This document shows positions 1 through 7,181 of a stretch of DNA of 13,967 bases, piece after piece (position 1 is the stretch's first letter; each line of letters opens with the position of its first letter). The stretch lies in the NCBI GenBank assembly GCA_040904785.1, contig JBBDSV010000001.1:1-13967 (forward strand), given 5' to 3'. Both the position numbers and the translations under genes were made by a program. The notes beneath the pieces are model-generated. The model did not search any database. It saw nothing but the letters and a program-made list of their open reading frames with translations, and was not told where the DNA came from. This stretch comes from JBBDSV01 sp040904785 (GTDB lineage: Bacteria > Actinomycetota > Nitriliruptoria > Nitriliruptorales > Nitriliruptoraceae).

Positions 1-20
1 GCTGCAGCGAAGGACGACGC

Positions 21-1322
21 GTGCCCGCGACCATCATCGTCGGTGCCCAGTGGGGGGACGAGGGCAAGGGCAAGGCGACGGACCTGCTGGCTGATACGAC
101 CGACCTGGTCGTGCGCTATCAGGGCGGCAACAACGCCGGGCACACGGTCATCGTCGGCGACCAGGTGTTCAAGCTCCACCTGATCCCATCAGGTGTGCTC
201 TACCCGCACGTCACGCCGGTGATCGCCGACGGGGTCGTGATCGATCCGCAGGTCATGCTGCGTGAGCTCGACGGGCTCGAGGCGCGCGGAATCGACGCGT
301 TCGCACGGGTCAAGATCTCCGGCAACGCGCACCTGATCATGCCCTACCACCGCGAACTCGATCTGCTGATCGAACGGCGGCTGGGCAAGGCAAGCCTGGG
401 AACGACGAAGCGTGGGATCGGCCCGGCCTATGCCGACAAGGCTGCGCGCGTCGGGCTGAGGTTCCAGGACCTGTTCGACGAGAAGATCTTCCGTCAGAAG
501 CTCGAGGCTGTGCTCGAGCACAAGAACGAACAGCTGGCCAAGATCTACAACCGCCTGCCCATGCACCTCGAGGAGATCGCCACCGAGTATCTGGCCTACG
601 CGGAGCGACTCCGACCGCTGCTGGAGGACACCACCGAACTGATCCACGAGTCGTTGGAGGCCGGCCGGCACATCATTCTCGAGGGCGCCCAGGGAACCCT
701 GCTCGATCTCGACCACGGCACGTATCCGTTCGTGACGTCGTCGAACCCCGTTGCGGGCGGCGCGCTGACCGGAGCCGGGCTCGGCCCGCGGCACGTCGAC
801 CGGGTGATCGGGATCACGAAGGCGTACGTCACTCGTGTCGGCGCGGGACCTTTTCCGACCGAACTGTTCGACGACACCGCCGAACAGATGTGCCAGATCG
901 GTGGTGAATACGGGACGACGACGGGTCGTCGCCGACGTGTCGGCTGGTTCGACGCGGTGCTGGCGCGCTACGCCAACCGCGTCAACGGGTTCACGGACCT
1001 TTTCCTCACCAAACTCGACGTGTTGAGCACCTTCGAGACGCTCAAGATCGCCACCGGCTACCGGGCCGACGGAGAGCACTACCACCACTTCCCGCCACAC
1101 CAGTCGTTGTTCCACCACGCCGAACCGGTGTACGAGGAGATGCCCGGATGGGGCAGTTCTCTGGACGGCATCGAACGGTACGACGACCTGCCACGCGAAG
1201 CCCGGGATTACGTCGACCGCATCGAGGAGCAGTCCGACGCGCCGATCACCTGGGTGTCGATCGGGCCGAAGCGTTCGCAGACACTCATCCGACGTGACGT
1301 GCCGCTCGTTCCGAGGGCGTGA
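21..1322 (+). CDS. purA: Adenylosuccinate synthetase PurA
   Basis: Cytoplasmic enzyme that joins IMP and aspartate using GTP to give adenylosuccinate, the first step from IMP to AMP. The N-terminus has the family GDEGKGK loop (residues 12-18) with D13 and H41 (in GGNNAGHT), which match the two catalytic residues of the E. coli enzyme. Later come the IMP-binding SSNPVAGGA segment, the VGAGPFPTE stretch, the GTTTGRRRR loop and the TKLD guanine-recognition motif. At 433 residues it is full length. The GTG start is supported by AAGGA at 10-14, six bases upstream. It heads a purA-purD-purE run. One oddity is a histidine-rich stretch near residues 353-366 (six His). Identity is essentially certain; the promoter lies outside the window. 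Confidence 0.97.
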   Translation: MPATIIVGAQWGDEGKGKATDLLADTTDLVVRYQGGNNAGHTVIVGDQVFKLHLIPSGVLYPHVTPVIADGVVIDPQVMLRELDGLEARGIDAFARVKISGNAHLIMPYHRELDLLIERRLGKASLGTTKRGIGPAYADKAARVGLRFQDLFDEKIFRQKLEAVLEHKNEQLAKIYNRLPMHLEEIATEYLAYAERLRPLLEDTTELIHESLEAGRHIILEGAQGTLLDLDHGTYPFVTSSNPVAGGALTGAGLGPRHVDRVIGITKAYVTRVGAGPFPTELFDDTAEQMCQIGGEYGTTTGRRRRVGWFDAVLARYANRVNGFTDLFLTKLDVLSTFETLKIATGYRADGEHYHHFPPHQSLFHHAEPVYEEMPGWGSSLDGIERYDDLPREARDYVDRIEEQSDAPITWVSIGPKRSQTLIRRDVPLVPRA

Positions 1323-1366
1323 CGCAACCGGACCGTGACGTCCGGAGGCAGCCGGCGCCAGCGACC

Positions 1367-1371
1367 AGGAG
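1367..1371 (+). promoter_or_regulatory. Shine-Dalgarno site deciding the purD start
   Basis: AGGAG with a 7-base spacer to the GTG at 1379. The upstream in-frame GTG at 1319, which overlaps the purA stop, would add 20 residues with no family counterpart and has only GAGGG one base away. Confidence 0.7.
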
Positions 1372-1378
1372 TGCAAAC

Positions 1379-2656
1379 GTGGGGCATCGGGTGCTCGTGA
1401 TCGGCGGCGGTGGACGGGAACATGCGCTCGCCTGGCGGCTGGCGACGTCGCCGTCGGTGGCCGAGGTCCATACGGCCCCGGGCAACCCCGGCACGGCCGA
1501 GGTCGGCCCCAACCATTCCCTCGACGCAACCGACCCGATTGCGGTCGCCGGTTTGGCGGCCGAACTGGCCGTCGATCTCGTCGTCGTCGGGCCCGAGGCG
1601 CCACTCGTGGCTGGCGCGGTCGACGAACTCAACCGGCGCCAGATTCCGGCGTTCGGACCGACGGCGGCGGCCGCACACCTCGAGGGGTCCAAAGCGTTCG
1701 CGAAGGATGTCATGCTGGCCGCCGGGGTGGCGACCGCGGGCTACACCGCCACTGACGATCGTGCGATCGCCCACGACGCCCTCGATCGCTTCTCGCCGCC
1801 GTACGTCGTCAAGGCCGACGGGCTGGCCGCCGGCAAGGGCGTGCGGATCTGCACCGATCTCGCCGAGGCACGCTCGGCCGTCGACGACGCACTCGTCCAC
1901 CGCATCTTCGGTGATGCCGGTGATCGACTCGTGATCGAGGAATTCCTCGAAGGTCCCGAACGCAGCGTCTTCGGCGTCTGTGACGGCACAGACGCCGTGC
2001 TGCTCACGCCGGCGCAGGACTACAAGCGGGTCTTCGACGGCGACGACGGAGCGAACACCGGAGGCATGGGCGCCTACGCGCCGGTGCCCGGATTCGGCCG
2101 CGACGAGATTGTCGGGCTCGCCGACCTGGTGTTCCGTCCGGTGCTCAACGAACTCGCCGGTCGGGGCACGCCGTTTCGGGGGCTCTTGTACGCAGGCCTG
2201 GTCGACACCGCCGACGGCCCCAAGCTGCTCGAGTTCAACGTCCGCTTTGGCGACCCTGAAACACAGGTGATCCTGCCGTTGCTCGCCAGTGACCTCGGGG
2301 AGCTGCTCGTCGCCGCCGCAACCGCACGCGTCGGCGATGTCAACGTGTCCTGGCACGACGACGCCGCGGTGACCGTGGTGCTCGCCAGCGGCGGGTATCC
2401 CGGCACCTACGACACGGGCACGGTCATCACCGGCGTCGACGGCGCGGCCGCGCAACCCGGCACACTGGTGTTCCATGCCGGCACGGCGCGCGACGACGTC
2501 GATCGGCTCGTCACCGCCGGTGGGCGGGTGCTCGCCGTGACCGGCCGTGGCGCCACCATCGCCGACGCGCGCGCGTGCGCCTACGCGGCAGACGACCGCA
2601 TCGATTTTGCGGGCCGGCACCGTCGCACCGACATCGCCGCCAACATCGGCCGCTAG
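1379..2656 (+). CDS. purD: Phosphoribosylamine-glycine ligase PurD (GAR synthetase)
   Basis: ATP-grasp enzyme that ligates glycine to 5-phosphoribosylamine, step two of de novo purine synthesis. With the GTG at 1379 the protein is 425 residues and opens with the family's N-terminal VLVIGGGGREHALAW. It then shows GPEAPLVAG, the ATP-grasp lysine region KADGLAAGKGV, DYKRVFDGDDGANTGGMGAY and the metal-binding FNVRFGDPETQ, all in the usual order. An in-frame GTG at 1319 overlaps the purA stop (GTGA), so a longer form translationally coupled to purA is possible, but the extra residues are low-complexity and lack a good ribosome site. purE begins 34 bases after the stop, so the three genes are probably co-transcribed. 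Confidence 0.95.
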   Translation: MGHRVLVIGGGGREHALAWRLATSPSVAEVHTAPGNPGTAEVGPNHSLDATDPIAVAGLAAELAVDLVVVGPEAPLVAGAVDELNRRQIPAFGPTAAAAHLEGSKAFAKDVMLAAGVATAGYTATDDRAIAHDALDRFSPPYVVKADGLAAGKGVRICTDLAEARSAVDDALVHRIFGDAGDRLVIEEFLEGPERSVFGVCDGTDAVLLTPAQDYKRVFDGDDGANTGGMGAYAPVPGFGRDEIVGLADLVFRPVLNELAGRGTPFRGLLYAGLVDTADGPKLLEFNVRFGDPETQVILPLLASDLGELLVAAATARVGDVNVSWHDDAAVTVVLASGGYPGTYDTGTVITGVDGAAAQPGTLVFHAGTARDDVDRLVTAGGRVLAVTGRGATIADARACAYAADDRIDFAGRHRRTDIAANIGR

Positions 2657-2678
2657 CGTTGTCCCCTACCGTCATCCG

Positions 2679-2684
2679 AGGAGC
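2679..2684 (+). promoter_or_regulatory. Shine-Dalgarno site deciding the purE start
   Basis: GAGGAG with a 6-base spacer to the GTG at 2691. The same frame stays open upstream into purD, but that part is a shadow of purD coding sequence, and this site fixes the start where PurE homology begins. Confidence 0.7.
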
Positions 2685-2690
2685 GATCGA

Positions 2691-3218
2691 GTGGGCACCC
2701 CCCGCGTCGGCATCATCATGGGTTCCAAGACCGATCTGGGGGTCATGACGAAGGCGTCCGACCAGCTGCGCGACTTCGGCATACCGCACACCGTCGACGT
2801 GATGTCGGCGCACCGCAATCCTGCCAAGGTTGCCGCATGGGCGTCAGGGGCCAAGGACGCCGGCTACCAGGTACTCATCGCCGGAGCCGGTCGAGCCGCG
2901 CATCTGCCGGGAGTCGTCGCGGCCCACACGTCGCTGCCGGTCATCGGCGTGCCGTGCCTGTCCGACCATCTCGGCGGCGCGGACGCGCTCTACTCGATCG
3001 TGCAGATGCCGCCGGGTGTTCCCGTGGCGACCGTGGGCATCGACAATGCGCGCAATGCCGCGATCCTCGCGGTGCAGATTCTCGCCGTCGCCGACGAGGG
3101 GGTGGCCGAACGTCTCGCGGCATTCCGTTCGGCGCAGGCCGACCAGGGAATGGAACACCGGGATGTGCCCGCGGACGCGTCCGAAGGCGGTTTCGGATTT
3201 CAGCCGTCGGGCTCGTGA
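2691..3218 (+). CDS. purE: N5-carboxyaminoimidazole ribonucleotide mutase PurE
   Basis: Converts N5-CAIR to CAIR in purine synthesis. The 175-residue protein has the class I layout: GIIMGSKTD (7-15), the catalytic SAHRNP region (H41), a glycine-rich GAGRAAHLPG loop (65-74, H71), then YSIVQMPPGVPVATV. The usual class I loop is GAGGAAHLPG, so R68 replaces a glycine. The class II (direct AIR carboxylase) signature GRSNALSG is absent, so a PurK partner is expected; none is in this window. The C-terminal ~15 residues are a Gly/Ser-rich tail. Convergent with the MoaD-MoaE gene, with only nine bases between stops and no room for a terminator. Confidence 0.93.
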   Translation: MGTPRVGIIMGSKTDLGVMTKASDQLRDFGIPHTVDVMSAHRNPAKVAAWASGAKDAGYQVLIAGAGRAAHLPGVVAAHTSLPVIGVPCLSDHLGGADALYSIVQMPPGVPVATVGIDNARNAAILAVQILAVADEGVAERLAAFRSAQADQGMEHRDVPADASEGGFGFQPSGS

Positions 3219-3227
3219 CGTCGGCGT

Positions 3228-3935
3228 TCAACCTTCCTCGAGTCCGACCCAGCGGTGAGCGCCGTCAGCGGTCACCTCGCGCTTGAAGATCGGTGTGCGC
3301 CGCTTGACCTCTTCGAGCGCTTCGGCGCACGCGTCGAACGCCGGCTTGCGGTGCGCCGCCGTACAGGCCACGAGGATCGTGTCGTCTCCGACGGCGAGTT
3401 CGCCGAGTGCATGCAGCAACACAATCCCACGGACCTGCGGATGCGCCACGCAGAGTTCCCGGGCGATCTGTGCCAGTTCTCGTTGGGCCATCGGCTCGTA
3501 GGCCGAATAGTCGAGCTCGACGACGCCGTCGAGATCGGCGGCATGGTCGCGCACCGACCCGAGGAAGCTCACGGTTGCGCCGACATCCGCGGTGGTGACG
3601 GCGGCAAGTGCCTCACGCACCGGAAGCGGTGGGGCGAGCAGGCCGGTGAGGATCGACACGCCATCGACGTCTTCGACCGGCGGTAGACCGGAACCCCCGG
3701 CGACCGGTGGCAGCAGGGCGACCTCGCTGCTTGCCCAGATGGCCGTGTCGGCGTCGGCGACTTCCAGGTCGACCGCGACGCGGACCCGGTCGACGAGGAT
3801 GGCAAGCGCGGGATACTGCTTGGCAATCGCCCGCGTGAGTTGGCGGGGCGTTGCCGGCAGTTCCACTTCGACCTCGACACGGCCGCGGCCGGCCGCTTCG
3901 ACGAGCCCGCCGAACAGTCGCACTTCGATCTGCAC
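3228..3935 (-). CDS. moaX: MoaD-MoaE fusion, molybdopterin synthase (MoaX-like)
   Basis: Both subunits of molybdopterin synthase, which adds the dithiolene sulfurs to cyclic pyranopterin monophosphate, are fused in 235 residues. Residues 1-81 form a ubiquitin-like MoaD ending in LLPPVAGG, the normal MoaD C-terminus. Residues ~88-235 are MoaE, with FLGSVRDH (R129), AHRKPAF (H195, R196) and KRRTPIFKRE (K211, K218), the conserved active-site region. The sulfur-carrying Gly-Gly is internal, so it would need cleavage after G81 to be activated; processing at this point is reported for mycobacterial MoaX. The GTG at 3935 is chosen for GGAGG five bases upstream and because the protein then starts as MoaD does. 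Divergent from moaA. Confidence 0.93.
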   Translation of the reverse strand: MQIEVRLFGGLVEAAGRGRVEVEVELPATPRQLTRAIAKQYPALAILVDRVRVAVDLEVADADTAIWASSEVALLPPVAGGSGLPPVEDVDGVSILTGLLAPPLPVREALAAVTTADVGATVSFLGSVRDHAADLDGVVELDYSAYEPMAQRELAQIARELCVAHPQVRGIVLLHALGELAVGDDTILVACTAAHRKPAFDACAEALEEVKRRTPIFKREVTADGAHRWVGLEEG

Positions 3936-3940
3936 CGGTG

Positions 3941-3945
3941 CCTCC
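3941..3945 (-). promoter_or_regulatory. Shine-Dalgarno site deciding the moaX start
   Basis: GGAGG on the minus strand with a 5-base spacer to the GTG at 3935. It argues against the longer open frame that would begin at 3992 and add 19 Arg/Gly-rich residues before the MoaD fold. Confidence 0.65.
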
Positions 3946-3968
3946 GGTCCGCGCCGACCAGCGTCACG

Positions 3969-3974
3969 AAGGTA
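3969..3974 (-). promoter_or_regulatory. Possible -10 element of moaX
   Basis: TACCTT (TANNNT type) on the minus strand, about 34 bases before the GTG at 3935. No convincing -35 is seen. The same hexamer occurs as the proposed -10 of the divergent moaA. Confidence 0.3.
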
Positions 3975-4005
3975 GTGGCGTCTGCCGCACACGGCCGGAG
4001 GGCGT

Positions 4006-4011
4006 TACCTT
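4006..4011 (+). promoter_or_regulatory. Possible -10 element of moaA, leaderless type
   Basis: TACCTT ends six bases before the moaA ATG at 4018, so transcription would begin at or next to the A of the start codon. The nearest purine-rich site (GGAGGG, 3997-4002) is 15 bases from the ATG, too far for normal use. The -35 is weak. Confidence 0.4.
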
Positions 4012-4017
4012 GCCAAG

Positions 4018-5058
4018 ATGCATGCAGCCGCTGGACCGCCGCAGGAGCGGATCACCGATGTCTTCGGTCGACCGATCGAGGACCTGCGCATCTCGCTGAC
4101 CGATCGCTGCAATCTGCGGTGCACCTACTGCATGCCGCGTGAGATGTTCGGACCCGACCACGCATTCCTCGACCGACGTGAACTGCTCACGTTCGAAGAG
4201 ATCGTGCGCTTGGTCGGGGTGTTCGCCAGGCTCGGGGTCACCAAGATTCGGTTGACCGGTGGCGAGCCGCTGTTGCGCACCGACCTGCCGCGCCTCGTCG
4301 CCGGCGTCGTAGCCGTCGAGGGCATCGACGACGTCGCGCTGACGACGAACGGCATGCTTCTACCCGGCCTTGCCGACGACCTGTATGCGACGGGGCTCCA
4401 CCGGCTCACCGTGAGCCTCGACGCCATCGACGACGCGACGTTCCGGCAGACGGCGGATACGCGCCAGTCGATCGACACCGTGTTCGCTGGGATCGCCGCC
4501 GCACAGGAAGCCGGGTTCACGAACATCAAGGTCAACACGGTGCTGCAGCGCGGCGTCAACGACCACCAGATTGAAGAGTTGGCCGGCTGGGCACGTGATG
4601 CGCGTGTGACGATCCGATTCATCGAGTTCATGGACGTCGGCACGACCAACGGATGGTTGCGCGAGCGGGTCGTTCCCGCGCAGGAGGTCGTCGACCGGAT
4701 CCACGCCCGCTGGGCAATCGAACCGGTGGCGGATGGTGCCGGAAAACTCGGGGCGGTCGCCGAGCGGTACCGCTACCTCGACGGTGCCGGCGAAGCCGGG
4801 GTCGTCGCGTCGGTCACGCGCCCGTTCTGCCGTACCTGCACCCGCGCCCGGCTGTCGGCGATCGGCGAGCTGTTCACCTGCTTGTTCGCCGCGACCGGCC
4901 ACGACCTGCGGGCACCGTTGCGCGACGGTGAGGACGACGCGAGTCTTCAGGAACGGATCGCGAACATCTGGAGCCACCGGCGCGACCGCGCCTCCGAGCT
5001 TCGGTCCGAAGACGGCCTGTCGGGCCCGCGCGTCGAGATGTCCTACATCGGCGGGTGA
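4018..5058 (+). CDS. moaA: GTP 3',8-cyclase MoaA
   Basis: Radical SAM enzyme that cyclises GTP in the first committed step of molybdenum cofactor synthesis. The N-terminal cluster motif is CNLRCTYC (C31, C35, C38) after DLRISLTDR. GGEP (81-84) follows for SAM binding. The C-terminal cluster is C271, C274 and C288, with the Arg pair R276/R278 between that contacts GTP in characterised MoaA. The protein ends in the conserved Gly-Gly (345-346). At 346 residues it is full length. Its partner MoaC is not in the window. The gene diverges from moaX, and its last 16 bases overlap the end of the mog gene on the other strand. Translation may be leaderless. Identity is very secure. Confidence 0.97.
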   Translation: MHAAAGPPQERITDVFGRPIEDLRISLTDRCNLRCTYCMPREMFGPDHAFLDRRELLTFEEIVRLVGVFARLGVTKIRLTGGEPLLRTDLPRLVAGVVAVEGIDDVALTTNGMLLPGLADDLYATGLHRLTVSLDAIDDATFRQTADTRQSIDTVFAGIAAAQEAGFTNIKVNTVLQRGVNDHQIEELAGWARDARVTIRFIEFMDVGTTNGWLRERVVPAQEVVDRIHARWAIEPVADGAGKLGAVAERYRYLDGAGEAGVVASVTRPFCRTCTRARLSAIGELFTCLFAATGHDLRAPLRDGEDDASLQERIANIWSHRRDRASELRSEDGLSGPRVEMSYIGG

Positions 5059-5555
5059 TGGGCGGTATCGCCGGCGAGGAGACGCAGCGCGTGGGGCAGC
5101 AAATCGATGATCGCACCGAGGCTCTCGGTGGCGCCGCGCGGGCTGCCCGGCAGCGTGACAATCAGGCTCGTGCCACGCGCGCCGCAGACGGCCCGCGACA
5201 AGTCCGCGAGCGGCGTCGACGCGCGCCCGGTGGCGCGCATCGCCTCGGCGAGTCCGGGAGCCTGCCGCTCGATCACGTCGGCCGCTGCCTCCGGCGTGAC
5301 GTCGCGTGGGCCGAACCCGGTTCCCCCGGTGACGACCACCAGGGCGACGATATCGCTCAGCGTGCGCAGTCGTTCGGCGATGCGTTCGCGTTCGTCCGGT
5401 ACGACCTCCCGGTACTGGACGGTGAATCCGGCATCGGTGAGCATCGACTCGACGTCGCCACCCGAGGTGTCGTCGCGATGGCCCGACGCGGCCCCGTCGG
5501 ACGCCGTGATCACCGCGGCACTGAACGGCGGTGCGGCGGTCTTGTGCTCAGGCAT
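5043..5555 (-). CDS. mog: MoaB/Mog-family molybdopterin adenylyltransferase
   Basis: Family enzyme that adenylates molybdopterin before molybdate insertion. The 170-residue protein has the MoCF-binding signature TGGTGFGPRDVTPEA (76-90, including D85) and LPGSPRGATESL (135-146) followed by LLPHALRLLAG. The ATG at 5555 is chosen because AAGGA lies seven bases upstream; the frame opens 18 residues earlier, at 5609, without a site. The gene faces moaA, and its TAG stop lies inside the last codons of moaA (16-bp antisense overlap). It diverges from the MocA-like gene across 68 bp. MoaB and Mog cannot be separated firmly by reading alone. No MoeA is present to complete the molybdenum insertion step. 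Confidence 0.9.
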   Translation of the reverse strand: MPEHKTAAPPFSAAVITASDGAASGHRDDTSGGDVESMLTDAGFTVQYREVVPDERERIAERLRTLSDIVALVVVTGGTGFGPRDVTPEAAADVIERQAPGLAEAMRATGRASTPLADLSRAVCGARGTSLIVTLPGSPRGATESLGAIIDLLPHALRLLAGDTAHHPPM

Positions 5556-5623
5556 CGTCGATTCCTTCAGGCGCAGCAGCGGCGCGTTACGTCGGTTCCC
5601 TCCGGGCACGGCGAGCCCGCGAG

Positions 5624-6235
5624 ATGACTGTGGTGCAGCCTAGGACGCGCGCTGTCGGCATTGTGCTCGCCGCGGGCGCAGGACGGCGATTCGGCGGCGA
5701 CAAGGTGCTCGCGGCGCTCAACGGTCGCCCGCTGGTCGCCCACGTGCTCGCGGCGGCCCGGGCCGGTGGGATCGACGAGCTTGTCGTCGTCGGTGGCGAG
5801 GATCCGGCACCGCTGCGCGAGGCGATCGGCGACGAGGCGGTGGTCGTGGCCAACGTGCTCGCCCACGTCGGCCAGGCAACATCCGTCCAACGCGGCCTGG
5901 AGGCCGCGGAACGATCGCTGGCCTCCGTCGCTGCGCTGCTGCTCGGCGACGAACCGGGCATCGATCCTGACGTGATCCGACGTGTCATCGATGCAGGGCA
6001 CGACGTGCCTGCGCGTGCGGTGTATCGGGACGGTCCGGGGCATCCGGTCGTGTTGCCGCGCGCGTACTGGGAGGAAGTCGCGGCTGGTGTCTGGGGCGAT
6101 GCCGGGGCTCGCACGGTGCTGACACACCTGCACGTGCGAGATGTCAACATCGACGCGCCGCGGCCGCTTGACGTCGACCGCCCGTCTGATCTGCAGGCGG
6201 CAGCCGAGCCTCTAGCATCACGGCACGACGACTGA
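5624..6235 (+). CDS. mocA: MocA-like molybdopterin cytidylyltransferase (NTP transferase fold)
   Basis: Nucleotidyltransferase of 203 residues. It has the N-terminal LAAGAGRRFGGDK (15-27), GQATSVQRGL (83-92), a metal-binding LLLGDEPG (105-112, D109), GHPVVLPR (139-146) and DVDRPSDL (183-190). LAAG rather than LAGG at the nucleotide loop points to a CTP-using MocA type rather than the GTP-using MobA, and the Moco neighbours agree. The product would then be the cytosine dinucleotide cofactor of xanthine oxidase-family enzymes. The ATG at 5624 is the most sensible start, but it lacks a clear ribosome site; GTG codons at 5630 and 5633 are alternatives. purC begins 30 bases downstream, so the two may be co-transcribed. 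Another sugar-nucleotide or cofactor transferase of this fold is possible but less likely. Confidence 0.8.
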   Translation: MTVVQPRTRAVGIVLAAGAGRRFGGDKVLAALNGRPLVAHVLAAARAGGIDELVVVGGEDPAPLREAIGDEAVVVANVLAHVGQATSVQRGLEAAERSLASVAALLLGDEPGIDPDVIRRVIDAGHDVPARAVYRDGPGHPVVLPRAYWEEVAAGVWGDAGARTVLTHLHVRDVNIDAPRPLDVDRPSDLQAAAEPLASRHDD

Positions 6236-6265
6236 CCGAGACGACGCCAGACGACGGAGACGACC

Positions 6266-7156
6266 GTGACGATCGACGGACTGCCCCACCTGCGTTCCGG
6301 TAAGGTGCGCGACCTCTACGACGTGGATGACGCGCATCTGCTGCTCGTCGCCTCTGACCGAGTGTCGACCTACGATGTCGTGCATCCCACGCCAGTGCCC
6401 GACAAGGGCAAGGTGCTGACCGGGGTGTCCGCGTTCTGGTTCGACCGCCTCGACCTCGTTGCGAATCATCTCGTGTCGACGTCGGTCGAAGACCTCCCGT
6501 CGTCGTTCGAGCCGCATGCCGACGAGTTGGCCGGGCGCATGATGCTGTGCCGCAAGCTCGACATCGTGCCGTTCGAATGCGTCGTGCGGGGCTACCTCGT
6601 CGGCTCCGGGTGGTCGGAGTATCAGCGCCAAGGATCGGTCTGCGGCATTCCGCTGCCCGGTGGCCTTCGTGAGGCAGAGAAGCTGGCCGAGCCGCTCTTC
6701 ACCCCGTCGACGAAAGCCGACGAGGGCGAGCACGACGAGAACGTCAGCTTCGAAACGATGGCCAACGCGGTCGGCAGCGATCTCGCCGAACGACTGCGCG
6801 ACGTCTCAATCGCGCTCTACCAAGCCGGTTCTGAACACGCCGCGGAGCGCGGCATCATCCTCGCCGACACGAAGTTCGAGTTCGGTTTGCTTGACGGCGA
6901 GGTTGTGCTCGCTGACGAGGTGCTCACCCCCGACTCGTCGCGCTACTGGCCCGCAGACGCGTGGTCGCCGGGCGCGACACCGCCCAGCTTCGACAAGCAG
7001 TATGTCCGGGACTACGCCACGTCGACCGGCTGGGATCGCACGCCACCGGCGCCCGAACTTCCCGACGACGTCGTGGCCGCGACGCGGCAGCGGTACGTGG
7101 AAGCCTACGAGCGGCTCACGGGCGAATCGTTCGATGCGTGGCTTGCGCGCCGTTGA
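6266..7156 (+). CDS. purC: SAICAR synthetase PurC
   Basis: Ligates aspartate to CAIR using ATP to form SAICAR, the step after PurE. The 296-residue protein begins near SGKVRDLYD (11-19), then has ASDRVSTYD, the PDKGKVLTG segment, VVRGYLVGSGW and STKADEGEHDEN, which are family hallmarks. It is longer than the ~240-residue E. coli enzyme, resembling the ~300-residue form. The GTG start has GGAGA five bases upstream (6256-6260). It follows the MocA-like gene and ends before a strong hairpin. The purine genes purA-purD-purE lie about 3 kb upstream on the same strand, separated by the Moco genes. Confidence 0.96.
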   Translation: MTIDGLPHLRSGKVRDLYDVDDAHLLLVASDRVSTYDVVHPTPVPDKGKVLTGVSAFWFDRLDLVANHLVSTSVEDLPSSFEPHADELAGRMMLCRKLDIVPFECVVRGYLVGSGWSEYQRQGSVCGIPLPGGLREAEKLAEPLFTPSTKADEGEHDENVSFETMANAVGSDLAERLRDVSIALYQAGSEHAAERGIILADTKFEFGLLDGEVVLADEVLTPDSSRYWPADAWSPGATPPSFDKQYVRDYATSTGWDRTPPAPELPDDVVAATRQRYVEAYERLTGESFDAWLARR

Positions 7157-7181
7157 TCGGTCGACGGCCAAGAACCCTCGA

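Noticed and set aside
189..1604. Long open frame on the minus strand opposite purA
   Set aside because: Arg/Pro-rich sequence with no recognisable motif, fully antisense to a certain gene; a common shadow in high-GC coding DNA.
1208..2620. Long open frame on the minus strand opposite purD
   Set aside because: Antisense to purD with no family features and no ribosome site in a sensible place.
2547..2690. Longer N-terminus for PurE reaching into purD
   Set aside because: The extra 48 residues are a shadow of purD coding sequence; GAGGAG before 2691 fixes the start.
5531..5623. Longer N-terminus for the MocA-like protein
   Set aside because: The 31 extra residues precede the family start, overlap the mog gene start and have no ribosome site.
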